Assembly: GCF_002964975.1 (NCBI RefSeq)
Contig: NZ_PSZM01000046.1
Coordinates: forward strand, 372,001 to 436,000
Direction of reading: 5' to 3'
Length of the DNA: 64,000 nucleotides
DNA from: Apibacter adventoris
Lineage (GTDB): Bacteria; Bacteroidota; Bacteroidia; Flavobacteriales; Weeksellaceae
Shown: positions 18,723 through 28,163 of the stretch, in pieces
Layout of the letters: each line of letters begins with the position of its first letter
Position numbering within the stretch: position 1 is the stretch's first letter
Program-made: the position numbers and the translations under genes
Notes under the pieces: model-generated
What the model saw: only the letters and a program-made list of their open reading frames with translations
Databases searched by the model: none
Told to the model about the DNA's origin: nothing

Positions 18723-19958
18723 ATGAATGTTTTAATTATTGGAAATGGAGGTCGTGAACATGCCATAGGCTGGAAAATAAAAAAGGATAATCCTGATGCA
18801 AAGCTTTATTTCTCTTCTGGAAACGGGGGAACAGCTAAAATAGGTAAAAATATCAATTTTGGAACTATTGAAGAGCTTGCAGATTTTTCTGAAAAAAAAC
18901 AAATGGATTTAACTATTGTAGGTTCTGAAGCGCTTCTAGTAGATGGAATTGTTAATGTATTTCAGGAAAAGGGACTTCGAATTTTAGGTCCGGATAAAAA
19001 ATCTGCACAACTGGAAGGGAGTAAAGAATTTGCTAAAAAATTTATGTCCAAATATGGTGTGAAAACAGCAAAATATAAAACTTTCAATAATTATACAGAT
19101 GCCAATAATTATGCGCAAAATCAAAAATATCCCTTAGTAATAAAAGCAGACGGTTTAGCTGCAGGGAAAGGTGTTTTTATATGTAAAGATGAATTTGAAG
19201 CAGAGAAGGCATTGGATGAAATATTAAATAAACAAATATTTGGTAGTGCCGGGAATCATGTTGTAATAGAAGAATACCTCGTAGGTTTTGAAGCATCTAT
19301 TCTTTCAATATTTAACGGAAATGAAATAATTCCATTTATTTCCGCTAAGGATCATAAGAAAATTGGGAATGGAGAGTTAGGTTTGAATACGGGAGGAATG
19401 GGAGTCGTTTCTCCTAATCCATTTTTTATGGACAAACATTGGGAAGCTTTTAATAAAGATATTTTACAACCAACATTAGAAGGGTTAAAAGCTGAAAACA
19501 TGAATTTTTCCGGGATCATTTTCTTTGGGCTTATGATTACACAAGATGGAGTTTATTTACTAGAATATAATATGAGAATGGGGGATCCGGAAACGCAAGC
19601 GATTCTTCCTTTATTAGAAAATAACTTATTAGATATATTCAATGATGCAATAGATAATAAACCTATTTATCTAAACTGGCAAAATAAACATTCCGTTTGT
19701 GTGGTCTTAGCTTCTGGTGGTTATCCTTTAAATTATGATTCAGGATTTGAAATAAATGGACTCCAAAAAGCAACATGTCTTTATTTTATAGCGGGTGCTT
19801 TTCTAAACAATAATATACTTTATACTTCAGGAGGAAGAGTTCTTAATGTTGTAGGAATAGGAAATAGTTTAGAAGAAGCTAGGAAAATAGCCTATCAGAA
19901 TATAGAAAAAATTCATTTTGATTATAATTATTATAGAACGGATATAGGGGAAATATAA
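18723..19958 (+). CDS. purD: Phosphoribosylamine-glycine ligase
   Basis: A 411-residue ATP-grasp enzyme for the second step of purine synthesis (phosphoribosylamine + glycine + ATP to GAR). Signatures are the N-terminal VLIIGNGGREHAIGWK, the ATP-grasp loop VIKADGLAAGKGVFIC, DHKKIGNGELGLNTGGMGVVSP, and EYNMRMGDPETQAILPLL. The length fits PurD a little short of the usual 420-430. It stands alone between its own promoter and a strong terminator; no other pur genes are in the window. Confidence 0.96.
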   Translation: MNVLIIGNGGREHAIGWKIKKDNPDAKLYFSSGNGGTAKIGKNINFGTIEELADFSEKKQMDLTIVGSEALLVDGIVNVFQEKGLRILGPDKKSAQLEGSKEFAKKFMSKYGVKTAKYKTFNNYTDANNYAQNQKYPLVIKADGLAAGKGVFICKDEFEAEKALDEILNKQIFGSAGNHVVIEEYLVGFEASILSIFNGNEIIPFISAKDHKKIGNGELGLNTGGMGVVSPNPFFMDKHWEAFNKDILQPTLEGLKAENMNFSGIIFFGLMITQDGVYLLEYNMRMGDPETQAILPLLENNLLDIFNDAIDNKPIYLNWQNKHSVCVVLASGGYPLNYDSGFEINGLQKATCLYFIAGAFLNNNILYTSGGRVLNVVGIGNSLEEARKIAYQNIEKIHFDYNYYRTDIGEI

Positions 19959-19999
19959 AAACTAAAAATCCGGGAAATTTTCCCGGATTTTTAGTTTTT
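19957..19999. terminator. Strong bidirectional terminator between purD and carbonic anhydrase
   Basis: A perfect 20-base-pair stem (19957-19976 with 19980-19999) with a GC core CCGGGAA/TTCCCGG, a 3-base loop and T-rich outer arms on both strands. It begins within the purD stop codon and lies 9 bases before the end of the convergent gene. Confidence 0.9.
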
Positions 20000-20008
20000 A
20001 TAAATAAA

Positions 20009-20659
20009 TTAGACTTTAGGAGAATTATAAATAATTTCATCAAAAAACTCAACTTCTCCTGTTTTAACATCATAAAATCCTCCTGTAATTCCAATTCTAC
20101 CCTGATCTATTAATTCCCTTAAAACTGAACTTTTGGCAAGTATTTCGTCAATACTATGAATGACATTTTCATGAGCTACTTTATTTACATAATCTTCATG
20201 TTCTTTATCATCATAAGGATTATCTTTACCAACTTTTTCCATAGCCGGATGAATTTTGTGTAATAACTCTGTTAAATGCCCTAATTCATAATGTTTACAA
20301 GCCCCATTTATAGCTCCACAATGTGTATGTCCTAAAACAAGTATAAGTTTGGAGCCTACAACTTTACATGCGTATTCTAAGGAACCCAATACGTCAGTAT
20401 TAATCACATTTCCGGCATTTCTGATACTGAAAATATCTCCGATTCCCTGGTCAAAAATATGTTCAGTGGAAGTTCTGCTATCCATACAACTAACAATAAC
20501 AGCAAAAGGATGTTGCTCTTCGTTTGTTTCCTCTACTTGTTGTAAAAGATTCCGATTGACTTTTAAGTTATTAACAAACCTATAATTTCCTTCTTTTAGA
20601 TATTGTAAAGCTTCATGAGGATCTATAGATTCTAAATTTTCTTTAGTATGAGCTTTCAT
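20009..20659 (-). CDS. Beta-class carbonic anhydrase
   Basis: A 216-residue zinc enzyme that interconverts CO2 and bicarbonate. The zinc and catalytic residues are visible in VSCMDSRTS (Cys, Asp, Arg) and LGHTHCGAI (His and Cys), with IRNAGNV between. No signal peptide, so it is cytosolic. It lies 31 bases downstream of the SulP transporter on the same strand, suggesting a bicarbonate uptake/hydration unit. Confidence 0.93.
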   Translation of the reverse strand: MKAHTKENLESIDPHEALQYLKEGNYRFVNNLKVNRNLLQQVEETNEEQHPFAVIVSCMDSRTSTEHIFDQGIGDIFSIRNAGNVINTDVLGSLEYACKVVGSKLILVLGHTHCGAINGACKHYELGHLTELLHKIHPAMEKVGKDNPYDDKEHEDYVNKVAHENVIHSIDEILAKSSVLRELIDQGRIGITGGFYDVKTGEVEFFDEIIYNSPKV

Positions 20660-20690
20660 TATTTTTAATTTTAAGGTATATACAAACTAA

Positions 20691-22298
20691 TTATATAATA
20701 GCATCAAAATTTTTAAAATTTTCATTGCTTAGTTTTATAGATTGAATGTTTTCCGAATTAAGGTTTACTCCATCTTTATTATTTTCTATCTTATATACAT
20801 CTTTAAAATTTATAAGTTTTACATTAATATTTTTCATTGGAGCCGTTTCTTTTTTAAATTCACGTATTAATTCTAATACATCAAAGTCTATATAAATGGT
20901 TTTTTCAGCATCTATAATAACATTAGAACCTTCCTTAATCCTTGATAAAGTTTTTATTATTGTAGCTTTTTTAAGAAAAGAAATTTCATCAGATAGAACA
21001 AGGTGAATATATTTTACTCCATCAATGGTTGTATTATAAATAGTATAACAAGATTTCATGTTTCCTCTTAAAATAAAATAGATAGCTACTAACATCCCTA
21101 TACCAACTCCTTTAAGCAAATCTGTAAATAAAATAGAAATTACAGTAATTATAAAAGGAATCCATTGATGCTTACTTAAACTGAAAACATGTTTAAATAA
21201 AGAAGGAGTACATAATTTATAGCCTGTCACTACTAAAATTGCAGATAATGAAGCTAAGGGAATCATATTTAAAAATTTAGCAAGAAATAGAACTCCCAAT
21301 AATAAAATAAATCCATGAACAATTGTAGTAGTCTTAGTTCTACCTCCTGCATCTAAACCGGCTTTAGACCTTACAATTACAGAAGTAATAGGTAGTCCTC
21401 CAATTAATCCACTTATAGAATTACCTATACCCTGAGCAAATAATTCCCTGTTTGTAGGCGTTATCCTTCTTAAAGGGTCAATTTTATCTGTAGCCTCTAT
21501 TGTTAATAATGTCTCAATAGAAGCAACTAAACCTATAGTTACTGCTAATATCCAGACATTTATATTAAAAATTAATTCGAATTTTGGAAAAGCAAAAAGA
21601 TGGGTAAAAGAAGCAAAACTGTCAATAATTGGTAATTGTACTAATTCTTTATTATTAAAAGGAAAATTTTGTTCTTTAAATATGAAGTAACATATAAATC
21701 CTATAAACACTGCTATCATAGCCCCGGGAAACGTTTTTAACTTGGTGGGTTTTAATTTATCCCAAAGTATCATACATATAAGAGCTAACAGTCCGGTAAT
21801 TAGTGCTATTATATTTACATATTGAGTTATATCAGATAATATTCTTTGGTAATATTCAATTCCTGATTCTTTAAAAATAGGTTCTGAAAACCCTAAGAGT
21901 GTAGGTAAATTTTTGAAAATAATAGTAATACCTATAGCAGCCAACATTCCTTCAATGACACTGGAAGGAAAAAAATATGCAATTCCACCAGCTCTAAGTA
22001 GAGAAAGACATATTTGGAATAATCCGGCAATAAAAATAGCTAATAAAACTCCATTAATTCCAATATCTATTATTCCGGTTGATATGATAGTGATTAAACC
22101 TGCTGCTGGTCCACTTACACTTAATTGAGCTCTACTAAGAGTCCCTATTACAATGCCTCCTATAATTCCGGAAATCATTCCTGCAAAGGGAGACATTCCT
22201 GATGAAAGAGCTATACCCAAGCATAATGGTATTGCTATTAATGAAACAACAATACCAGCAATTATATCTGATTTTAAGTTTGATTTTATTAATGACAT
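20691..22298 (-). CDS. SulP-family anion (probably bicarbonate) transporter
   Basis: A 535-residue inner-membrane protein. The N-terminal 400 residues are hydrophobic with the SulP signature region VVSLIAIPLCLGIALSSG and the QLSVSGPAAGL element; the C-terminal about 110 residues form a STAS-like domain (HLVLSDEISFLKKATI, VIIDAEKTIYIDFDVLELI). SulP proteins carry sulfate, bicarbonate or dicarboxylates. The carbonic anhydrase directly downstream argues for bicarbonate. A candidate minus-strand -7 box (TAACTTTG) is at 22613-22620, which would give a long leader of about 310 bases. Confidence 0.87.
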   Translation of the reverse strand: MSLIKSNLKSDIIAGIVVSLIAIPLCLGIALSSGMSPFAGMISGIIGGIVIGTLSRAQLSVSGPAAGLITIISTGIIDIGINGVLLAIFIAGLFQICLSLLRAGGIAYFFPSSVIEGMLAAIGITIIFKNLPTLLGFSEPIFKESGIEYYQRILSDITQYVNIIALITGLLALICMILWDKLKPTKLKTFPGAMIAVFIGFICYFIFKEQNFPFNNKELVQLPIIDSFASFTHLFAFPKFELIFNINVWILAVTIGLVASIETLLTIEATDKIDPLRRITPTNRELFAQGIGNSISGLIGGLPITSVIVRSKAGLDAGGRTKTTTIVHGFILLLGVLFLAKFLNMIPLASLSAILVVTGYKLCTPSLFKHVFSLSKHQWIPFIITVISILFTDLLKGVGIGMLVAIYFILRGNMKSCYTIYNTTIDGVKYIHLVLSDEISFLKKATIIKTLSRIKEGSNVIIDAEKTIYIDFDVLELIREFKKETAPMKNINVKLINFKDVYKIENNKDGVNLNSENIQSIKLSNENFKNFDAII

Positions 22299-22693
22299 AA
22301 TTATATTGAAAAATTAAATATCTGTTTCATATTTTAGAAAAATAAAAATAGGAGTTCATTTCTTTTAGGTACAATTTTATATAAAAAGTTATTATAAAAT
22401 ATTGTTATATAAAGTTTTATATTAAAAAGTTTTTTAAAATTATTTCTAAATCGAGCATAAATTATTTTTAATTCTAGTAGTATGTTTTTTCAAGAATTTG
22501 GAATTTAGATTTTTAAAAATAGTTATCATAATATATACAATCAATTGTGAATTATTACTGTTTATATATAAAAATTTGTATAATTTTTTGGCTAACAAAA
22601 ATCAAAGTTATGATTTATAAAACTATTTAAATAAAAGTGGATTGAAAATTTAATAATTTTAATATTTTCAAAACCAAGTTCATATTTATTTGA
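22299..22693. other. AT-rich spacer upstream of the SulP gene
   Basis: No coding frame. The only signal is a minus-strand TAACTTTG at 22613-22620, a possible -7 box for the SulP-carbonic anhydrase unit. I see no riboswitch-like fold. Confidence 0.35.
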
Positions 22694-23695
22694 TTAGTTA
22701 TATTTATTCTCTCGTATAATTTTTCCGGTAGGAGTTCTTTTAAATCTTTTAATATAAATTATTTCCCTTGGCTTTTCATATTTATTTTCGAAAGAGAAAT
22801 TTTCAATTTTATTCCTTAAAACAGATGATTCGTTTCCTTCAATGATTAAAATTACTTTATTTCCTAATATTTCATCAAATTTTTTTGAAATTATAAATTC
22901 CAGATCAATTATTGATTTTAATTGTTTTTCTACTTTTTCAGGGAAAATTTTAATTCCACCGGAATTAATTACATTATCCAGTCTTCCTAACCACTCAAAT
23001 TCATGATCAGAAATTAAATTTATTATATCATGAGTTATTACTTCTTCATTCAAAAACGAAGGTTTTATACAAAGACAACCTTTTTCATTTTTTCGAATTT
23101 TTGTACCCTTCATCAATTGGAAATAATGATTTTTATTTCCTGATATTTTTTTTAATGCAATATGAGAAATGGTTTCTGTCATTCCAAAAGACTCATAAAT
23201 CTCTGTATTGTATTTTTTTAAGATAGTTTGTAAATCGTAAGAAACCTGTCCACCACCTATTAATAGCTTTTCAATTAAATTAATTTTACCTAAAGAGTTC
23301 CTTACTTGCATGGGAGTCATAGCAGAAAAAGTAAACTTTTGATCTATTTTTTCTAGAGGATTAGAGGTAGGTTCTATGCAAAATAATTTTAATTTCCAAA
23401 CCCAAGCTCTTACTAACATCATTTTTCCGGCAATATATTGTGTAGGCATACAAACCAAAGCAGTGTCACCTGCTTTTAATTTAAGAAATTCACCGGTAAG
23501 TATAGCACTTTGTATCATCGATTTTTTAGTAAGTTCTATATTTTTAGGTAATCCGGTAGATCCGGAAGTTTTAGTGCAAATTATTTCAGAATCAGAAACC
23601 CATTCTTTTAAAAATTTTACTACATTTTTCTGCCATTCTTTTTTTTGAGGAATTTTTTCTAAATTTATTTCTTTTGAAAAATCTAAAAATATCAT
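22694..23695 (-). CDS. menE: o-Succinylbenzoate-CoA ligase (short AMP-binding form)
   Basis: A 333-residue ANL enzyme, shorter than typical 450-residue MenE but of the size usual in flavobacteria. The ATP loop reads TSGSTGLPKNIELT (about residue 43), MPTQYIAGKMM follows, then ESFGMTETISHIALK, the hinge region GRLDNVINSGGIKIFPEKVE, and the C-terminal TPTGKIIREN with the catalytic Lys. It makes OSB-CoA in menaquinone synthesis. It lies 88 bases behind menC on the same strand, which supports the substrate. Confidence 0.9.
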   Translation of the reverse strand: MIFLDFSKEINLEKIPQKKEWQKNVVKFLKEWVSDSEIICTKTSGSTGLPKNIELTKKSMIQSAILTGEFLKLKAGDTALVCMPTQYIAGKMMLVRAWVWKLKLFCIEPTSNPLEKIDQKFTFSAMTPMQVRNSLGKINLIEKLLIGGGQVSYDLQTILKKYNTEIYESFGMTETISHIALKKISGNKNHYFQLMKGTKIRKNEKGCLCIKPSFLNEEVITHDIINLISDHEFEWLGRLDNVINSGGIKIFPEKVEKQLKSIIDLEFIISKKFDEILGNKVILIIEGNESSVLRNKIENFSFENKYEKPREIIYIKRFKRTPTGKIIRENKYN

Positions 23696-23783
23696 AATGA
23701 GTAAGAGAATTATAAAAAATTATTTATATAAGGTTAGGTTTCATGTGGTTTTATTTAAATAAATCTTTGAGGGTATATAATAT

Positions 23784-24800
23784 TTATTTTTCTGGATTAT
23801 AAAATAATTTATCTCCTCTTATCTCTAATTTAGAAGGTAAATTATTCGAATATAAAAGCCCTGTACCCAATCCTTGAGGCATTTTATTATTTAAAATGGC
23901 AGTCCATTGAGCTAGAGCATTTAATCCAATATTTGATTCTAAAGCAGAAGTAATCCACCAACCAATATTTTGTTTTTCAGCTAATTTTATCCATTCTTTA
24001 GAACCGGACCAACCCCCGACTAAAGATGGTTTTAGAATAATATATTGAGGCTTTATTTTTTTTAAAAGAGCTTCTTTTTCATTTTTATAAAACTTGCCAA
24101 TCAGTTCTTCATCTAACGCAATAGGTATTGGGGAATTAGTGCATAATTCCGCCATTCTATCTACTTGACCTGCACTTATAGGTTGTTCAATAGAGTGTAT
24201 TTCAAGTTCTGCCAGTTGATTCAGTACTTTTTTTACTTCATCAAAAGAAAAACCACCGTTAGCATCTACTCTTAGTTCTAAATCGGAAGAAGAGAACTCC
24301 TTTCTAATATTTTTTAAAATTTTAAATTCTTCCTCCCAATTTATGCCGATTTTAAGTTTTATACATTTATATTTTTCAGCAATTTTTTTTTGAATTTGTT
24401 TTCTCATAAAATCAAGAGATCCCATCCAAATTAAACCATTGATTAAAATACCCTTTTGACCTTTTGTAAAATCAGATTCAAAAAATAATCCTTGTTTTTT
24501 AGTTTTAATTTGTTGAAACACCTGTTCTAAGCCAAATTGGATAGAAGGGAATTTCCTGCACGACTCTATTAATGTTTCTTCTTCCTCTTTTTCAATGTTT
24601 GTACAAATCCATTGTAATTTTTTTTCATATTCAGATTCCGGATCAGCACTTAGACCTTTGAAAAAACTGCACTCACCTATAAATTCATTTTCTTCAATAT
24701 TAATTTTTATAAAATAGGTGAGTTTTGTTTTTAATATTCCTCGGGATGTACCTGCCGGTTGTTTGAAAAGTAAGCTATATGGTAAAAAAGATGCTTTCAT
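23784..24800 (-). CDS. menC: o-Succinylbenzoate synthase
   Basis: A 338-residue enolase-superfamily enzyme that dehydrates SHCHC to o-succinylbenzoate. I start it at the ATG at 24800; the frame continues to a TTG at 24809 but that falls inside a likely -7 box. Metal-binding and catalytic elements are KLKIG (Lys), RVDANGGFSFDEV (Asp), IEQPI (Glu), ALDEEL (Asp/Glu) and ILKPSLVGG (Lys). First gene of a menC-menE unit. Confidence 0.92.
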   Translation of the reverse strand: MKASFLPYSLLFKQPAGTSRGILKTKLTYFIKINIEENEFIGECSFFKGLSADPESEYEKKLQWICTNIEKEEEETLIESCRKFPSIQFGLEQVFQQIKTKKQGLFFESDFTKGQKGILINGLIWMGSLDFMRKQIQKKIAEKYKCIKLKIGINWEEEFKILKNIRKEFSSSDLELRVDANGGFSFDEVKKVLNQLAELEIHSIEQPISAGQVDRMAELCTNSPIPIALDEELIGKFYKNEKEALLKKIKPQYIILKPSLVGGWSGSKEWIKLAEKQNIGWWITSALESNIGLNALAQWTAILNNKMPQGLGTGLLYSNNLPSKLEIRGDKLFYNPEK

Positions 24801-24806
24801 AATATA

Positions 24807-24814
24807 CAAAATTA
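24807..24814 (-). promoter_or_regulatory. Candidate -7 box of menC-menE
   Basis: The minus strand reads TAATTTTG, immediately upstream of the menC ATG. If used, the mRNA would be nearly leaderless; it also argues against the in-frame TTG start at 24809. Confidence 0.35.
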
Positions 24815-24861
24815 TGAAATATTATCTTTTATTTAAGATTTCAAAATTTAAAGGAAATTAC

Positions 24862-25980
24862 TCATTGATCTTTCTCATTATAATTTCTAACCACAATCCA
24901 ACCGGTTAATTTTCTACCATCTGTAAGATCAATTACATACCAGTAGCTGGCAGAAGGCACATTTCTTCCTAAATAAGTACCATCCCAAACAAATCCCCCT
25001 TTGTCAATTTTAGTATTGACTATTAATTTACCATATCGGTCAAAGATTTTCACGGAACTTCCCGGATATAATTCCAAACCTTTAAGATTCCAAACATCGT
25101 TCACCCCATCTTTATTAGGAGTAATTACATTAGGCAGATTTAAAATAGCAAAAGGAAATGGATTAGAGATACATTCCATAGCATTTTTTACATAAGCATT
25201 ATATACCTCGAATTTCAAATTATGAAAAACTGATGAATATTGCCAGTGAATTTTATCCAAACTATATTGTAATGGAGGATTTCCTACAGCAATAATTTCT
25301 GCAGTGTAATTATTGATCTTTACTTCTTTAATAAAAGGATTATGGAATGTAATATTGACAGAAGAAGAAATACTACAATTGTTTTTGTTGGTTACAGTAA
25401 CGGAATATTTACCCGAGGTGGAGACCTTAATGGATTGAGTAGTTTCCCCGGTACTCCAAAGATAAGTTGCTCCAGGGTTACCTGCATCCAGAGTAATAAT
25501 AGTTCCCTCACACACCGTTTGATCTTTGCCTAAGTTTAAATTAATTCTTTTAATTAAATTTGTTGTGAAATAGTTTTAGATTGGTTATTTCCATAATGGT
25601 AGCTTTGACAATAAAATTTCCTTTATACTGCTCGAGGTATTATCACCTAAAAAAGTATTCTTTTCCCAGGTATAATAATCACCATTTTTTTGTATAATCA
25701 AAAATTACAGCATCAGCGGTACTTATTAATTTTACTTTACTAATTCCATTTACTTTATGCCATATAGTTAGATTAGTGCTTCCATCTCCAAAAAGAGATG
25801 TTTCTTTACCTAATACATAAACATCTCCGAAGTTGGATAATAAAATAGTACAAGACTCACATAAGAGGCCTCAATTTTTTTTACATTGGTAGGGGAAATC
25901 CCTATAGGTAATTTTATTGATTGAAAATTTTGGGAAGCAACTAATAAAAGTCAGATTATTAATATCTTTTCCCATATACT
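24862..25980 (-). pseudogene. Frameshifted T9SS cargo gene with gliding-motility-type C-terminal domain
   Basis: The last about 230 codons are intact: a LGKDQTVCEGTIITLDAGNP Ig-like repeat, then NVITPNKDGVNDVWNL, VKIFDRYGKLI and WDGTYLGRNVPSASYWYVIDL, the type-B sorting domain of the type IX secretion system. Upstream the reading breaks several times: a stop near 25575, frame changes near 25610 and 25690, another after 25825, and a stop inside a signal-peptide-like stretch (KILII*LLLVASQNFQ) near 25950. The broken pieces read as RCC1-like repeats (FGDVYVLGKET, LFGDGSTNLTIWHKVNGI). This is a decaying secreted protein gene of about 370 codons. The intact tail alone has no proper start. Confidence 0.82.
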
Positions 25981-26197
25981 CAGATATTTATTAAGAAGAA
26001 AAATAATAAAAGGAAAAAAATCAGAAAAAAAATTATTATTTTTTGAAAAATTAATTTTTTCTTCTATTGTTTTTAAGATTATTATATTTGATTTGTATAG
26101 TTAATTACAAATTTATATTAAAATAAGATAAGATAAATATGGTTTTTAACCTGTTTTGTGTTATTTATTTTTAATTATCAATAATAAAAACTCCTTG

Positions 26198-26205
26198 TAT
26201 CTTTG
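26198..26205 (+). promoter_or_regulatory. Candidate -7 box of tilS
   Basis: TATCTTTG fits TAnnTTTG, 21 bases before the ATG at 26227. It overlaps an in-frame TTG at 26203, which makes that upstream start unlikely. Confidence 0.45.
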
Positions 26206-26226
26206 TTTTTTAATTATTATTCTTTT

Positions 26227-27531
26227 ATGAAAAGAAAAATTAATTTAATTGAGGTTTTAATGGAATTAAGTTCTAATAAAACTTATTTACTGGCAGTGAG
26301 CGGCGGGGTAGACAGTATGGTGCTTCTTTATCTGTTTTTGAATTCAAAATTATCTTTTAGTGTGGTGCATTGTAATTTTCAGTTAAGAGGAGAAGATTCG
26401 GATTTAGATGAAAAGTTAGTAGAAGATTTTTGTAAAAAAAATAAGCTCGAATTATTTTCTAAAAAATTTAATACCTTACAGTTGAAAAAAGGGGGGCAGT
26501 CTATAGAAATGTTGGCCAGATCTCTTAGGTATAATTATTTTAATGAGCTGATCAACCAGTTTGGTTTTGATTATTTAGTGACTGCACATCATTTGAATGA
26601 TAATGCGGAAACTTTTTTTATAAATTTATTAAGAGGAAGCGGGTTGAAAGGTCTATCGGGAATGTCTTTTCAAAAGAATAAAATATTAAGGCCTCTATTA
26701 AAAATATCGAGAAAAGAAATAGAAAAATTTGCTAATACACATGATATAATTTGGAGAGAAGATATTACCAATCAGTCTTTAAATTTTTTGAGAAATAAAA
26801 TCAGACATAAAGTAATTCCCGAATTGGAAAGTATAAAATTTGATTTTTTAGATCAATTAAATAAAAGTATGGAAATCATGCAAAGTTCATATGCTTTTAT
26901 AGAAAAAGAGATGCTTAGGCTGAAGAGTAAAGCTATTATTTCTGAAGAAGATGGAGTGTGTAAATATTCTAAAATAATATTAAGTAATGCTGATTTTATT
27001 TTAGTTTATTATTTCTTTAGTTCTCTAGGTTTTAGTAATGAGAAAGATGTAAATAATATACTTTTGGCAGGAACGGGCAGATTTTTCATTTCATCATCAC
27101 ATAAAATATGGATCAATAGGGAAGAATTAATTGTTGAAGAAATTGGAAGAGAAATTACCAATTACAATAAACCAATTTTAGTAAAAGAACTTCCTTTTAA
27201 TATAGAAAATCCTGTGAAAATAAAAATAACAAAAAGTGAAAATTTAGAAAAAGAAATAGGAAATGAAGTAGTTGATTTTAATAAAATTTCTTTTCCCTTA
27301 ATAATAAGAAAATGGAATGAAGGAGATTATTTTTATCCTATTAATGGAAATGGAAAGAAAAAAATAAGTAAACTATTAAAAGATAATAAAATCTCTATTT
27401 TAAGGAAAAATGAGGTTTTGGTTCTTTGTGATAATTCTGGAGCAATTATTTGGGTAATAGGAATTAGATTGGATGATCGTTTTAAAGTTACTTCTGAGAC
27501 TTTATCCTATATTAACCTTTCTTCTTCTTAA
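26227..27531 (+). CDS. tilS: tRNA(Ile)-lysidine synthase
   Basis: A 434-residue PP-loop ATPase that converts C34 of the AUA-decoding tRNA to lysidine, an essential step. The PP-loop SGGVDSM lies near residues 24-30, followed by VVHCNFQLRG, LVTAHHLNDNAETFFINLLRGSGLKGLSGM and RNKIRHKVIPEL; the C-terminal TilS substrate-binding domain has IRKWNEGDYFYP and KKISKLLKD. The start at 26227 is chosen from the candidate promoter; the frame is open further upstream to a TTG at 26203. An A6G6 run near 26485 lies in the coding region. Confidence 0.94.
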   Translation: MKRKINLIEVLMELSSNKTYLLAVSGGVDSMVLLYLFLNSKLSFSVVHCNFQLRGEDSDLDEKLVEDFCKKNKLELFSKKFNTLQLKKGGQSIEMLARSLRYNYFNELINQFGFDYLVTAHHLNDNAETFFINLLRGSGLKGLSGMSFQKNKILRPLLKISRKEIEKFANTHDIIWREDITNQSLNFLRNKIRHKVIPELESIKFDFLDQLNKSMEIMQSSYAFIEKEMLRLKSKAIISEEDGVCKYSKIILSNADFILVYYFFSSLGFSNEKDVNNILLAGTGRFFISSSHKIWINREELIVEEIGREITNYNKPILVKELPFNIENPVKIKITKSENLEKEIGNEVVDFNKISFPLIIRKWNEGDYFYPINGNGKKKISKLLKDNKISILRKNEVLVLCDNSGAIIWVIGIRLDDRFKVTSETLSYINLSSS

Positions 27532-28163
27532 AAAAAATTCTGTTTGTTGTTTTTTTATAATTATTTAAACACAAAAATATTACAAAAGATTTTAAAATTA
27601 ATTTTTTAACATATTTAAGATTATATCTCTAATTTTAAAAACTGTTGAATTATTTTTAAATAAATATAATTATATGTTATAATATAAAATAATATTTAAA
27701 TTGCTAATTTTATATTATATAAATATAATTATGGTTTTGTCTGTCTGAAGTTAGCTGTCTAGATTTAATGATATGAATAAAAATTTTTTACGAAAAAAAT
27801 AGTCTTTAAATGTGTTATTATTTATTTAAGAAAATACATACTTCTATTAACAGCAATAAAAAATTAATGATAAATAAGTTTGTTCAACTAAACAAATAAT
27901 TATTGAATATTAAAGAAGAAGAGGATGATAGAAAAGGTGAAATTTATTTAAAATATTGTATATGATTACTTAAAATATAAATCAACTTAGAACAAATTCA
28001 AAATTAAATATTAAAAAGATATAGTATAAATAATATATTCATTATATAATAATCAATTAAAAATATTCAATACTACTACGGAAAAGTAGTATATTAAAAA
28101 AGCACTATTGATTCATATAAAAAAGTAATTTCATTTATTTTCAAAATTTTTAAAAATACAGCA
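27532..28163. other. 632-base AT-rich spacer, possibly decayed sequence
   Basis: No frame longer than about 20 codons, no tRNA. A small inverted repeat ATACTAC/GTAGTAT with a 9-base loop lies at 28070-28092, without a T tract. Short peptide-like stretches near 27870-27965 could be gene debris but I cannot assign them. Confidence 0.4.

Noticed and set aside
28070-28092. Inverted repeat taken for a terminator
   Set aside because: The stem has only 7 pairs, a 9-base loop and no T tract, and lies far from the tilS stop codon.
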